Positions 1 through 8,806 are shown, counted from the first letter of the stretch. The stretch: 64,000 nucleotides of DNA from Streptomyces sp. M41(2017) (GCF_002078175.1 NZ_MWFK01000002.1:1-64000), one strand, 5' to 3'. Made by a program: numbers and translations. The notes: a model not told the origin generated them from the letters alone.

Positions 1-970
1 GAGTCTGGGCCGGGTCTTCGGGCGCGTCGACCGCCTCCCCGCCGCCGGTTTCGTCGGGCGGGGTGGCGAAGTAGGGCTGCAGGTCGTCTGCCGGGTCAGC
101 CAGGCAGGGTCCTGCGTCGGCCATGACGTCGCCGACGATGCCGCTGCGTACTTCGCCGTCGAGCTGCGTCCAGGGGCCGGTGGCGTATTTGCCGATCTGG
201 CCGGTGGTGTCGGGGTCGCTGGTTGTGGTCTGGGTGTTGACGACGCCGGCCCCAGGGCTCCAGGCCTGGCTGGCATTCACGCCGGTCGCGACCTCGGAGG
301 GGTAGAGAACCTTCGGCTTGCCGCTGAGGACCAGGAGGGAGGCTTTCTTGATCGTGCCGCTCTTCAGCCAGGACAGGCCGTTGCCGGCCATCCAGACATC
401 GTCGGCGTCGGCCATCTCCCTGGTGTCCCCCGACGTGGTGGAGCCGACCTTGGTCAGCGTGCCGTTCCCGGAAGCCGGAGCGGACTGCTCATAGACGTCC
501 ATCGTGCCGTCGCTGGCCAGGACCAGGATGTACGTGCCGTTGGTGACGATTCGCGCGGCCTGGGACCAGTTCAAGCTGTACGTCTTGACCGGGGTCAGCA
601 GCGATCCGCCAGTGGCCGTGTTGTCCTTGAAAGCGTTGACCTGGCCGTTCAGGGTGGCTTCGTAAATGATGCCGTTGCCGCCGCCGGTGAAGACCTTGCT
701 GGTGCCCTTCACGTTCGCAGTGGCCAGCGTGTCGATCATCGAGTCGGCGGTGCCGCTCTTGGGCGCCCAGTCCATGTACTTGTGCAACACCCGCGGAGCG
801 GCGATGTTGCTGACCTTGTAGGGCTCCCAGACGTACGTCCGGACCGAGGTGACGCAGTCGCCGTCAGCCGCCGACGACGGAGCGGCAGCGAGGGGAACGG
901 CAAGGCTTCCCGCGGCAAGGGCGGCGGCGATCACGGCCGCGTGCGCACGGCGGGATATCCGGACTCTCAT
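1..970 (-). CDS. Secreted protein, C-terminus beyond left edge; possibly tachylectin-like beta-propeller
   Basis: An open frame runs from ATG at 970 to the window edge with no stop, about 323 codons. The start follows an AAAGGGA ribosome site. Residues 1-35 form a Sec signal peptide: an RR-containing basic start, an Ala-rich hydrophobic core and an AAA-type cleavage region. The mature part has repeated blade-like segments such as FTGGGNGIIYEATLNGQV, followed by LVLASDGTMDVYE. This GxGxIY...DG pattern resembles tachylectin-2-type sugar-binding propellers, but the match is by eye only. The last visible residues are acidic and Pro/Gly rich, which suggests a linker. Function is unknown; a secreted lectin-like or surface protein is the best guess. 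No partner gene is visible. Confidence 0.7.
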   Translation of the reverse strand, partial: MRVRISRRAHAAVIAAALAAGSLAVPLAAAPSSAADGDCVTSVRTYVWEPYKVSNIAAPRVLHKYMDWAPKSGTADSMIDTLATANVKGTSKVFTGGGNGIIYEATLNGQVNAFKDNTATGGSLLTPVKTYSLNWSQAARIVTNGTYILVLASDGTMDVYEQSAPASGNGTLTKVGSTTSGDTREMADADDVWMAGNGLSWLKSGTIKKASLLVLSGKPKVLYPSEVATGVNASQAWSPGAGVVNTQTTTSDPDTTGQIGKYATGPWTQLDGEVRSGIVGDVMADAGPCLADPADDLQPYFATPPDETGGGEAVDAPEDPAQT

Positions 971-1909
971 GGAGTCCCTTTCTGTGGTGCAAGCAGATGG
1001 GTTCCAGCGCTCTGACCTGCTGGAACCCGGAGTTGATCACATGTGAAGAACCTGTGTCACTAGGACTTGAGGAAATCCTGGGGAGACCAACATCACCTTC
1101 GACCGGCAGAGGACGCCCGGCGAGAGGGCGCCCATAGTTCCCACCGCCGCGCACCGAATCGCCACTCCGACGACGTCCGGCCACCCCAACATCCGTAAAC
1201 GGCAATGGAGTTCCACCCCCCCAGCACAGCCGGCACCGCGACCGCGGCACCAGTCATGTGCGAGCGCGAATCCCACTACGAGGAAGGGGGCTCCCCTCTA
1301 TCTCGATGCATGGCCATGTACGAATATTCGTCGTACCGGTTGCCCGCCACGCGTGTAGAAACCTCTGACGGCATGCAATGGATCAGGCGTTCAGGACCGC
1401 GTCACGGCCCGCGGTGAGGCTGGCGAGGGGCCTCGCACAGTTCTCCCACGGCGTGCGCAGCCGTCGACGGCTGGCAGCCCGTTGGCCGCGACGCCCTCTG
1501 ACCCGTTGGTGAGTCGGCGTCAGGTCCGCCCGTGTGGGCGGCCGCAGTCTCCAACAGTTCGCGCTCAACCCTTCTCTGCTGACGTATGCGCTAACAGCGG
1601 CCGATCTAACCCAGTGTCGCCCGGCACGAATCGGACAGCACGATCCAGGTTGCGACGACTTGAAGGATGGTCAGGATTCAGTCACTCCGCTGCACCGGTG
1701 GGAGGCAACAAGCTCACACACCCCAATGACCCCATGGGTACCGAGATCTTCTTGCATCAACTTCCAGCCAAAGAAGCGCAGTTCATCCTCCGTGATCATG
1801 TGTATCAACTCTGTAACAGCTGACGATCAGACGCTTTTCGAACACATGCACTATGGAAATGTGACCGAGCGACGCACGCCGTTCACTTTCCGTTCTCTAA
1901 GGGGACCTC
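971..1909. other. Intergenic region without a supported gene
   Basis: About 940 bp separate the divergent secreted-protein genes at 970 (minus) and 1910 (plus). Reading frames here are short and lack ribosome sites or recognisable residues. It presumably carries the promoters of both flanking genes; I could not pick a convincing -35/-10 pair. Confidence 0.5.
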
Positions 1910-2272
1910 ATGAAGCTCTCGAAGCGCGTTGCTTCACTGTTCGCGACGACCACCTTGCTCGGGACCACGCTGGTTGGCTTGAGTGCCGCCGACGCGAGCG
2001 CGGCGGGCGTGTGTGATCAGTCATTCCTCGTCGGCAACAAGACGTCCGGTGGCGGCAACCTCCGATGGAATGCGGCCATCAGGCCGAAGCCGTACGAGTC
2101 CTGCGGATCGTATGGAACCTTCGCTGAGGGGACGAAGTTCTGGTACTGGTGTGACACCTACAACGACTACGGCAACCGGTGGATCTACGGTCGCGTGGAT
2201 GGCACTCAGACGACGGGCTGGATCTACGCGCCCAACGTGGCCCCGGTATCCGGCTTGGTTTCCTGCTTCTGA
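1910..2272 (+). CDS. Small secreted protein with SH3-like fold
   Basis: 120 codons from ATG at 1910, preceded by a CTAAGGGGA ribosome site. Residues 1-32 are a clear Sec signal peptide (KLSKR, a hydrophobic Leu/Thr/Ala core, then ADASAAG). The mature protein of about 88 residues has four Cys (CDQ, SCG, WCD, final SCF), enough for two disulfides, and aromatic stretches such as TKFWYWCDTYNDYGNRWIY and TGWIY typical of bacterial SH3-like proteins. It is probably a secreted cell-wall-associated or regulatory protein. It stands alone and is followed by a very strong hairpin terminator. The signal peptide is certain; the fold is inferred from composition and size. Confidence 0.8.
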   Translation: MKLSKRVASLFATTTLLGTTLVGLSAADASAAGVCDQSFLVGNKTSGGGNLRWNAAIRPKPYESCGSYGTFAEGTKFWYWCDTYNDYGNRWIYGRVDGTQTTGWIYAPNVAPVSGLVSCF

Positions 2273-2275
2273 TCC

Positions 2276-2336
2276 AGGCGCATAGCCGAAGGGCCGCCCC
2301 AGACCTCGTCTGGGGCGGCCCTTCGGCTATGCGCCT
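2276..2336. terminator. Perfect 29-bp-stem bidirectional terminator
   Basis: Arms 2276-2304 and 2308-2336 are perfect reverse complements with a 3-nt loop (CTC). It lies between two convergent genes, the secreted protein ending at 2272 and the sensor kinase ending at 2350, so it can stop transcription from both sides. Confidence 0.92.
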
Positions 2337-2349
2337 CGGGTTTGCTCCC

Positions 2350-3639
2350 CTACCGGACCGGCAGGGTGCAGCGGACTTCCAAGCCGCCGTCGGGCCGGGG
2401 AGTTGCCACCACGGTCCCGCCGTGAGCCCGTGCAACAGACCGTGTAATGGACAGTCCGAGGCCAACACCCTTGTCGCTGCCGGTGCGCTCGGTGCGAAGT
2501 CGCCTGAACGGCTCGAAGAGGTTGTCGATCTCGTACGCGGGAACCACCGGGCCCGTGTTGGCGACAACCAGGAATGCCTGGCCATGCTGCATCCCGCTGT
2601 CCACCTGGACCCAGCCGTCGCCCGGCACGTTGTACCGGATCGCGTTCTGCACCAGATTCAGGGCGATGCGCTCCAGCAGAACGCCGTTGCCCTGAACGAC
2701 TGCTTCCTCGCAGTCGCCGCGGATCTCCACCCCTTTGCCGTCGGCCTCGGCGCGGGCCTGGTCGATCGCCTGCGAGGCGACCTCGGCCAAGTCCACAGGC
2801 TTGCGCTCGATGATCTGGTTGTCGCTGCGGGCGAGCAGCAGCAGGCCCTCGACCAGCTGCTCGCTTCGCTCGTTCGTCGCCAGCAGCGTCTTGCCCAGCT
2901 GCTGCAGCTCCACGGGAGCCCCGGGATCCGAGAGGTGGACCTCCAGCAGCGTCCGGTTGATCGCGAGTGGCGTGCGGAGCTCGTGCGAGGCGTTACCCAC
3001 GAATCGCTGCTGCGCGGTGAAGGCGCGCTCCAGGCGCTCCAGCATCTCGTCGAAGGTGTCGGCCAGTTCCTTCAGTTCGTCGTCGGGGCCGTCCAGTTCG
3101 ATCCTGCGGGACAGGTCGGTGCCGGCGACACGGCGCGCGGTGCGGGTGATCTGCCCGAGCGGAGACAAGACGCGTCCAGCCATTGCATAGCCGAAGGCGA
3201 ACGCGATGACCGCGAGGCCCAGCAGGGCCACCAGCGACCGGTGAAGCAGCGCGGTAAGCGCAGCGTTCCGCTGCGTGTCCAGGCAGGATTCCACGATGCT
3301 GTTGAACTGGCCGAAGGTCTGCGCCTGTTCGACTGCCGGGCAGACGTCGCTGGAGAACCGCAGGCCATACCCATCAGTGATCCGCAACCCGCTACCAGTG
3401 TTCCGCAGTGCTTCAGCAGCCAGCATGTAAATAATCGTCAGGAGCAGAACACCCGCGATGAGGAACATACCGCCGTACAGCAACGTCAGTCGCATACGGA
3501 TCGTCGGCCGCATCGTGGAGGGGAGCTTCGGGGAGTCGGGGCTCCTCCAGCCCGACGGGCTCCCTTCCGGCATGGGCGGCGGGATGGCGGGCATCGGAGG
3601 CGTCTTCAGCCGCCCCGCCCTTACCTCATCGTCAGCCAT
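2350..3639 (-). CDS. Orphan sensor histidine kinase
   Basis: 429 codons from ATG at 3639 behind GGGGAG. Order of parts: Pro-rich cytoplasmic start (1-45), first membrane helix (about 50-74), extracytoplasmic sensor loop with two Cys (75-130), second helix (about 134-152), HAMP linker (VLSPLGQITRTARRVAG), HisKA with the phospho-accepting His in NASHELRTPLA, then HATPase_c with an N box (NLVQNAIRYN) and G boxes (VANTGP, GVGLGLSI). It should autophosphorylate on His in response to an envelope signal and pass phosphate to a response regulator. No response regulator gene lies on either side, so its partner must be elsewhere. Identification as a kinase is secure; the signal is unknown. Confidence 0.93.
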   Translation of the reverse strand: MADDEVRAGRLKTPPMPAIPPPMPEGSPSGWRSPDSPKLPSTMRPTIRMRLTLLYGGMFLIAGVLLLTIIYMLAAEALRNTGSGLRITDGYGLRFSSDVCPAVEQAQTFGQFNSIVESCLDTQRNAALTALLHRSLVALLGLAVIAFAFGYAMAGRVLSPLGQITRTARRVAGTDLSRRIELDGPDDELKELADTFDEMLERLERAFTAQQRFVGNASHELRTPLAINRTLLEVHLSDPGAPVELQQLGKTLLATNERSEQLVEGLLLLARSDNQIIERKPVDLAEVASQAIDQARAEADGKGVEIRGDCEEAVVQGNGVLLERIALNLVQNAIRYNVPGDGWVQVDSGMQHGQAFLVVANTGPVVPAYEIDNLFEPFRRLRTERTGSDKGVGLGLSITRSVARAHGGTVVATPRPDGGLEVRCTLPVR

Positions 3640-4550
3640 CGTGTCGCTCCCCGCTTGAGACGCTTAGAGCGTCACTCCCTCTCGGTGCGAGCCAAGCTCG
3701 GCTGATGTACCTGACCGCAACCACGTCGGCGCATTCCCCTTCGTCCACTATGAGTTGTCCCATCGTGCACGCCGAGTGCATAAGCTGCTGGTAAGGGCCT
3801 ACACGGCTTCATCATGCAGCGGTCGACGGAGGCGCGCCCCGCGGGTCTCCCAAGTCCTGCAACATCGCGGCGAGCAAGGGTATCTGGGGACCATCCCGGC
3901 GCGTTGAACGTAAAGCCGTTCGTCGCTCATGACTCGGGACCATCCCCGCGCGTGGGGGCAGCCGCCCTGTCCAGCGCTCGACTATCTAGCCCGTGCCTCT
4001 GGAGGCGCTGCGCGCGTCCGGTCCCCGGCGGGGATTGGCTGCCGAGCTGACGTTCGAGCACGGAGCGTGGCGGGAGGTGGCAGCGTGCCGTAGCCGAGGC
4101 CTGCACGGTGCGGGAGAGCGAGCAGCGCGCTCGTGACGCTGGCGCGCCGACGGCTGGCGCTCGGGATGGCAGGCCAACCCAGACGGCTCATTAATCGTAT
4201 TTGCATAACGGCACGCTTCACATCGGGCTCCTGTCGCCCGGTTCCTCTCACCGCCCCGCTTCGGGGGCGTCGGCATCGCCCGGTGCGAGCGCGGAGGGCC
4301 GCCGCCCGACGCGCGACACCCACCATGCGGCCCCGAAACCCTCGCGCCGCACCTCCGTCCGGTAGTGGATTTGGAGCCCCATGACCGTTTCTGGCGGGCT
4401 GGGCCGACCGGGTCGGTATCCACCGAGAACGTGAACCTGTGTAGTGGTGCTGGCGAGGCCGGCGACCAGACGGCAGGCTTCGGGCCGGTGAGGCTGAGCG
4501 CCGGCTACGGGGCATGCGGTGTCGTTGACCGCAGCCGTTAGGTTGGGCAC
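3640..4550. other. Long intergenic region, no supported gene
   Basis: No frame in these 910 bp has a believable start and protein-like residues. It holds the kinase promoter on its left and the CRISPR-repeat-like pair at 3887-3961. Confidence 0.45.
3887..3961 (+). repeat. Two decayed type I-E-CRISPR-like repeat copies (not an array)
   Basis: GGGACCATCCCGGCGCGT starts at 3887 and GGGACCATCCCCGCGCGT at 3936. The second copy continues with GGGGGCAG, giving a short CCCC/GGGG hairpin like the palindromic repeats of actinobacterial type I-E CRISPRs. The start-to-start distance is 49 bp, not the usual 61, and there are no further copies or cas genes, so this is at most a relic. Confidence 0.3.
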
Positions 4551-4868
4551 GTGCCGACTACATCACCAGAACACCGCCTGACCACGATGCACGCCGTGCG
4601 CGTGAACGTACAGGGGCCGAGACAGAACCGGCCCGGGCCAGGGTCGCACCAGCGAACCAGCGGGGGCAGCGGGGGCAGCGGCGAACGTACGCAGGCCATC
4701 AGGTTGGCTGTCCTCGCAGGATTTGGAACAGCTCTCACTGCAATATTTTTGGGCTGGCTCTGGGGGACGATCGCTCTTCAGGATGCAGTACTGGCTACCT
4801 TCATCAAGAACGCCACAAGCGTCACGCATTCACTCGTCGAGCAGCAGGCACAAAACCTGTCGGGTTGA
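4551..4868 (+). CDS. Small single-pass membrane protein, unknown
   Basis: 105 codons from GTG at 4551 (an in-frame ATG at 4587 is an alternative start). Residues 1-47 are polar with a Gly/Ser repeat (GGSGGSGE), followed by one hydrophobic helix (LAVLAGFGTALTAIFLGWLW) and a short amphipathic tail. There is no strong ribosome site and base composition is less GC-biased than in the neighbours. I do not recognise a family. It could be a real small membrane protein or a chance frame; the well-formed transmembrane segment is the only argument for it. Confidence 0.35.
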   Translation: MPTTSPEHRLTTMHAVRVNVQGPRQNRPGPGSHQRTSGGSGGSGERTQAIRLAVLAGFGTALTAIFLGWLWGTIALQDAVLATFIKNATSVTHSLVEQQAQNLSG

Positions 4869-4990
4869 TCTGGTCTGCGACGCCGACGAACGAGACCGTC
4901 TGCACGAAATTCCACCGAGCAGTCGGGGGGCGCACGACACTCTGCTCGGGCAAGGTTTTCGCGGCGAACGAGCATCCAAATGATCGACTG

Positions 4991-5637
4991 CTACTGGCGG
5001 GCGAGGCCGGCTGGGTCAATGTCCACCGGGAACAGCGTGGCGATGTGGGTGGTGGTACCGGCGAGGGCCGTGACCGTCTCCACGTAGCGGCCTCATCGGA
5101 GTTCGCTGACGATCAGGCGCGGGGCGGGTTCGAACTCCAGGCGCCAGAAGTGCGGGATCACGGCCTCCGCGTAGAGAAGGGGCTTGACCTTGCGGTCCAT
5201 CGTGCGGTTGTCCGGCGAGACGAGCTCCACCACGAGCTGCACCGCGTCCGCGTCCACGCTGACCGTGCCCTCGGCAGTGGCGCCGGCGTCGGTGACCACC
5301 AGGTCGGGCACGACCAGACCGGAGGGCAGGACAACGTTGATGGCCTCCAGGACCTCCACCGAGGCGCCGACCTCGCGAGCGGCGGCGTCGGGGTGACGTG
5401 CAGCCAAAACGACGCCCGCTGGTGACGGACTCCCGGTGCAGGCGACATCACCAGAGACTCTCCCAGCAGCTCATAGCGCGTCGTGCGGTCCTCGGGCAGC
5501 GCCAGGACGTCGGCAAGCGTCCAGGGCCCGCTGTGATCGGTCGCAACGCTCACCCGCTCCGCCTCCTTCGCTCCACCCGAGGTCTCCAGGGTGGCCCAGT
5601 CCGGGGGCGGCTGTCGCGGGTCAGGAGGTCTGCTCAC
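4991..5637 (-). pseudogene. Uma2-family (DUF820) nuclease-fold gene broken by two frameshifts
   Basis: Three frames together give one Uma2 protein. The start lies in one frame (ATG 5637, or more likely GTG 5553 behind GGAG) with DVLALPEDRTTRYELLGES and SPAPGVRHQ. The centre, after a shift near 5400, reads VLEAINVVLPSGLVVPDLVV, VELVSPDNRTMDRK and IVSELR. A stop at 5093-5095 then interrupts, and a third frame carries the usual tail RYVETVTALAGTTTHIATLF to a stop at 4991. Uma2 proteins have a PD-(D/E)XK-like fold and are often found in many copies in Streptomyces. Both shifts would have to be sequencing errors for the gene to work. A second decayed copy lies at about 7409-7888. Confidence 0.8.
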
Positions 5638-5860
5638 CGTCCAGACGGCTGACGATGTACGGGTACTCGTCAGGATGGCGCTGCAGACGCGCCATCGTCC
5701 AAGCGGTGCCCGCCTCCATCCCGGGTCCGAAGTCGGCGGCGATCCGCCGGGCCTGCCACGTCGTACGCGGGGCGAGGATCCAGCGCTCCGCGGGGAAGCG
5801 GACGCGCGCCGACGCGGTCGTCGGCCGGCTGACGGTGGGGCGGGGTTCGGAGTCGCTCAC
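5621..5860 (-). CDS. Small hypothetical protein upstream of the Uma2 remnant
   Basis: 79 codons from GTG at 5860. The end overlaps the first possible Uma2 start by 17 bp, so the two may have been an operon. Visible features are a Ser/Thr/Arg-rich start and a compact middle (RWILAPRTTWQARRIAADFG, then HPDEYPYIVSRL). I do not recognise the family. No strong ribosome site is seen. Co-localisation with Uma2 is its main context. Confidence 0.45.
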   Translation of the reverse strand: MSDSEPRPTVSRPTTASARVRFPAERWILAPRTTWQARRIAADFGPGMEAGTAWTMARLQRHPDEYPYIVSRLDGEQTS

Positions 5861-6059
5861 GCCGCGAGTGTCACGGCGGAAGATCTTCGGGTGAGGGCGA
5901 ATGGCCCGCTGATCACTTGGATGAGGGGAACGTGAGCCGCGTGGTTGACGTGCTTAGCCGGTGTTTGTCACGTACTTGTCCTTCCCCCCACACACACAGC
6001 GAGCTGCCTAGCTCATGAGGCGATTGGTGCGCTGCCGCAGCGTCTTGGCCCGCGCGCTC

Positions 6060-6641
6060 TCAGCTACCAGGTAGCAGCCACAGCTGCGTTCGCCGTCGCG
6101 CGTCAGCCGCGGGTGTCGCACGGACCAGGTGGTAGAGGTTCTCGAAGTACTGCTGCCACCGGTTGGGATCGGGCAGCGCATTGTTCGCTCGCTTGCTTCG
6201 CTCTGCCTGGACCAGCGGTTGCAGGCTTTCCCAGACCGTGATCACCGAGCCGCCCAGGTACCCCGACACGGGCTCGATGTCCACCACACCGTGGGCGACG
6301 AGCGCACCGAGGTTGTCGTAGAACCAGGCCAGTTCACGTACCAAGAAGCGCTCGTTGTCAGGCAGACCAGCCAGTCCCAGGGACAGGTCGTAGCCCGGCA
6401 GCTTTTCATGCACGACCTGCCGAGCCTCCGCCAGACGGTCGCTGCGGTGCTCACGGAACATATCCACGAGTACCGGCAGGGTGTTGGCGTGCTCGGTCAG
6501 GCGGATCTGCCGCAACGACACCACCCCAGATACCAGTAGAGCCACCGCCGACACGATCAACGCCGCAATTTCCACCACTCCCCCAGCCCCCGACAGACCC
6601 CGCGCTGCCCTCTCCTTGCCCGTCAGCACACCGACCGACAC
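6060..6641 (-). CDS. Membrane-anchored DUF4760-like protein
   Basis: 193 codons from GTG at 6641; an internal GTG just before the VEIAAL helix is a possible later start. Residues 22-43 form one transmembrane helix (VEIAALIVSAVALLVSGVVS). After it come RQIRLTEHANTLPVLVDMFR and a mainly helical region with FLVRELAWFYDNLGALVAHG. A single N-terminal helix followed by an (N/H)xLPVxxDxFR stretch is what I associate with DUF4760-type proteins; biochemical role unknown. It stands alone, with the DUF742 gene upstream on the same strand ending 45 bp before. Confidence 0.6.
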   Translation of the reverse strand: MSVGVLTGKERAARGLSGAGGVVEIAALIVSAVALLVSGVVSLRQIRLTEHANTLPVLVDMFREHRSDRLAEARQVVHEKLPGYDLSLGLAGLPDNERFLVRELAWFYDNLGALVAHGVVDIEPVSGYLGGSVITVWESLQPLVQAERSKRANNALPDPNRWQQYFENLYHLVRATPAADARRRTQLWLLPGS

Positions 6642-6685
6642 CGCGTCCGGAGCAGGGCCTTCAGATGCGAATCCGCACGTGCCTT

Positions 6686-7195
6686 TCAGACGAGAGAGCG
6701 AGGAACCACCGACGATGCTCCCCCAGCCTTGACGTCCTCCTCGCCGGCTGGACGCTGGTTCGAGGGAGGTACTTCGCCCAGACGCTGCAGCCCAGCAAGT
6801 ACATCTGCGACCAGGCCGACGCGGGCGGCGCCTTCTGAGTCGGTCTCAGGACGCACGATGTGGACCAGGCCCCGCTCGGCCAGCACGGTGACAAGGAGAC
6901 GGGCTGAGCCGAGCGGGAGTTCCAGGAGCGCGGAAACCTCGGCTAACGATCGGGCAGTGCGGCACAGGCGACGGATGTCCTGGTGGATTACGGACATCTG
7001 GCCCGGCGCGGCTTCGTCCTTGCTGCTGGTGAGGATCAGTGCCTCGAATTCGACCTGGTAGAGCGGGCGGGCGAGGGCGGAGGTAGCGCGCCGGTGTACG
7101 CCATGGTGTTCGGCGAGGCGACGGGGAGGACGGGCAGTGTCGCTGTGGCGCCGACGGCTGGAAGCCGAGGCGGGGCGGGTCGTTGCGGACGGCAT
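6686..7195 (-). CDS. Solitary DUF742 (CvnC-like) protein
   Basis: 169 codons from ATG at 7195; GAGGG sits 6 nt before this ATG, which favours it over the ATG at 7199-7201. The core is RPLYQVEFEALIL near residue 45 and SLAEVSALLELPLGSARLLV followed by LAERGLVHI, the DUF742 winged-helix-like signature. DUF742 is normally the third gene (cvnC) of Streptomyces conservons, between a roadblock protein and a GTPase, next to a sensor kinase. None of those partners is here. The first 45 residues are Arg/Ser rich and not typical, so the start may be remodelled. Probably a stray or decaying conservon part. Confidence 0.65.
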   Translation of the reverse strand: MPSATTRPASASSRRRHSDTARPPRRLAEHHGVHRRATSALARPLYQVEFEALILTSSKDEAAPGQMSVIHQDIRRLCRTARSLAEVSALLELPLGSARLLVTVLAERGLVHIVRPETDSEGAARVGLVADVLAGLQRLGEVPPSNQRPAGEEDVKAGGASSVVPRSLV

Positions 7196-7249
7196 GGGCA
7201 TCCCTCGTGAGCGGGGGCGTGACGTGTTCGCGGCATGGCGGGCGGTGGG

Positions 7250-7408
7250 CTACAGGTGCTGTTGGATCCAGTAGGCGAGTACGCCGGTGACGGCGGTGCC
7301 GGTGCCATAGGCGAGGCCTCGTACCAGGTGGCCCAGGACCATTCGCAGGACGCGGCGGGGGCGCCGTGGTGCGGGTGGTGGTGCGGAGGGCACAGCGGAT
7401 GCGGTCAT
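7250..7408 (-). CDS. 52-residue membrane protein
   Basis: ATG at 7408 has a textbook AAGGAG ribosome site with 4-nt spacing, and the stop is at 7250. The protein starts with a Pro/Arg-rich stretch and ends in one hydrophobic helix (VRGLAYGTGTAVTGVLAYWI) and QQHL. It is in frame with the tail of the upstream Uma2 remnant but has its own start signals. The DUF742 gene begins 55 bp downstream on the same strand, so the two may be co-transcribed. Family not recognised. Confidence 0.6.
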   Translation of the reverse strand: MTASAVPSAPPPAPRRPRRVLRMVLGHLVRGLAYGTGTAVTGVLAYWIQQHL

Positions 7409-7888
7409 GGGCTCTCCTTGGCGAAGAGGGACTGGGTCGGGTGGCCTGGTGGTGGTACCTGCGACGACAGTGCCCGTTTCAACGTAGCGGTCGCCGCGGA
7501 GTTCGCTGACGATCAGGCGCTGTGCGGGCTCGAACTCCAACGCCACAAGTACGGGATCGCGGCCTCCGCGTCTGGCAGCGGCTTGCCCTTGCGGTGCATG
7601 GTCTTGTTGCCGGGCCAGACGAGCTCCACCGCGTCCACGCTGACCGTGTCCGCGGCGGTAGCTCCCGTGTCGGTATCCGCCAGGTCAGGCACGACCAGGC
7701 CGGAAGGCAAGACGACGTTGACTTCGAAGACCGCCGGCTGAGTCGAGGACGACGTGCAGCCGAATGCTGACCCGCTGGTGGCGGTTGCCGGGAGCGGCTG
7801 ACATCACCAGAGACTCTCCCAGCAGCTGATAGCCGGTCGTGCGGTCCGCGGGCAGCGCCAGGACGTCGGTGAGCAGTTTGGCCACCAC
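7409..7888 (-). pseudogene. Second decayed Uma2-family gene
   Basis: Uma2 motifs are spread over three frames: LLTDVLALPADRTTGYQLLG and MSAAPGNRHQRVS (7888-7720), then NVVLPSGLVVPDL and KTMHRKGKPLPDAEAAIPYL (7710-7513), then ALEFEPAQRLIVSELRGDRY (up to about 7450). The region expected between RHQR and NVVLPSG is partly deleted. No normal stop remains, and the last frame reads into the following 52-residue gene. It parallels the broken copy at 4991-5637. Confidence 0.75.
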
Positions 7889-8227
7889 GCGTACCGCGTC
7901 GGTCGGGCTGCCGATCAGTGCCTGCTCCGCGGCCGCGTCGACCGGCCATCGCCTCGGGCCGCAAGCCCAACCTGTATGCCCTGGTCAAAGCTGACGTGGC
8001 TACCGCATGCTCTCTCATTCGGTTGTCTCACCATCGCTGCGTTCCTCGGTACATTGCCGCCCCGGCACGCGGCGGGAAGTCTCCAACACTCCCGGGACGA
8101 CGAGCACGTCGTGAGCTGCTCCGCTGGGAACACATCGGCACGAGGGCCATCATGCGTGAGGTTGCCTCCACCCGGTGAGACGAGGCGTCCGGCCAGCGTC
8201 AAGGCCGGATTTTATGGAGGAGTGAGC

Positions 8228-8749
8228 ATGACGAAGAAGGACTCGTTTGGGGAGGCGTGGACGCGGCTGACGGAGTGGCTGGCAGTGATGGCCCCGGAGA
8301 GTCTGGCCGCTGTGCGGCCGGCTGTTGCCAGAGAGGATCTCCCGCCGGAACTGAGCGAGTTGTACGCGCATTGTGACGGCGCGCTCCCCACCGAGGCAGG
8401 GCGTTTCCTGGTGTCCGGCTGCGGTCTCCTCGGCAGGGACGAAGCCTTGGCGCTGCGCGCGCGTCTGGTGTCTTTGGTAGACGGGCCGGATGTGGAGGCC
8501 GACTGGTGGCGTTTGGACTGGGTCCCGTGGGCGGCGAACCACGACGGAGCGAGCTGCCTCTTCGTTGACACCGGGCCGGGCCCGGGCCGGGGCAGCGTCG
8601 GTTACTTCTTCAAGGAGACAGGCGGGGAGGCACAGCTTTGGCCCTCGCTCACCGCGTTCCTGGTGGCTCTGGTCGACGCCGTGGAGGCGGGCACGCCGTT
8701 CTTCGGCGAGACGCCGGTCGTGCACGGCGAAGGCCTCGGTTGGGATTGA
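8228..8749 (+). CDS. SMI1/KNR4-family protein (possible immunity protein)
   Basis: 173 codons from ATG at 8228 behind GGAGGAG. The protein has the SUKH/SMI1 pattern: an acidic helical start, LPPELSELYAHCDGA, a central strand region with DWVPWAANHDGASCLFVDTG, then GRGSVGYFF and a C-terminal helix SLTAFLVALVDAVEAG. This fold binds partner proteins and often acts as immunity protein against nuclease-type toxins of polymorphic toxin loci. An Rhs gene lies 0.8 kb further on the opposite strand, which supports that role, although the two are convergent rather than in one operon. The family call is good; the immunity role is inferred. Confidence 0.8.
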   Translation: MTKKDSFGEAWTRLTEWLAVMAPESLAAVRPAVAREDLPPELSELYAHCDGALPTEAGRFLVSGCGLLGRDEALALRARLVSLVDGPDVEADWWRLDWVPWAANHDGASCLFVDTGPGPGRGSVGYFFKETGGEAQLWPSLTAFLVALVDAVEAGTPFFGETPVVHGEGLGWD

Positions 8750-8757
8750 GGGCGGGG

Positions 8758-8799
8758 TGACGGGCCGCTGTCGCAAATAGAGGCGACAGCGACCCGTCA
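8758..8799. terminator. 17-bp-stem hairpin terminator
   Basis: Arms 8758-8774 and 8783-8799 pair with a single mismatch and an 8-nt A-rich loop. It begins 8 bp after the SMI1/KNR4 stop and would also serve transcription from the right. Confidence 0.85.
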
Positions 8800-8806
8800 T
8801 GATCTC

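Noticed and set aside
3887..3961. Calling a CRISPR array
   Set aside because: Only two imperfect copies, wrong period, no spacers and no cas genes.
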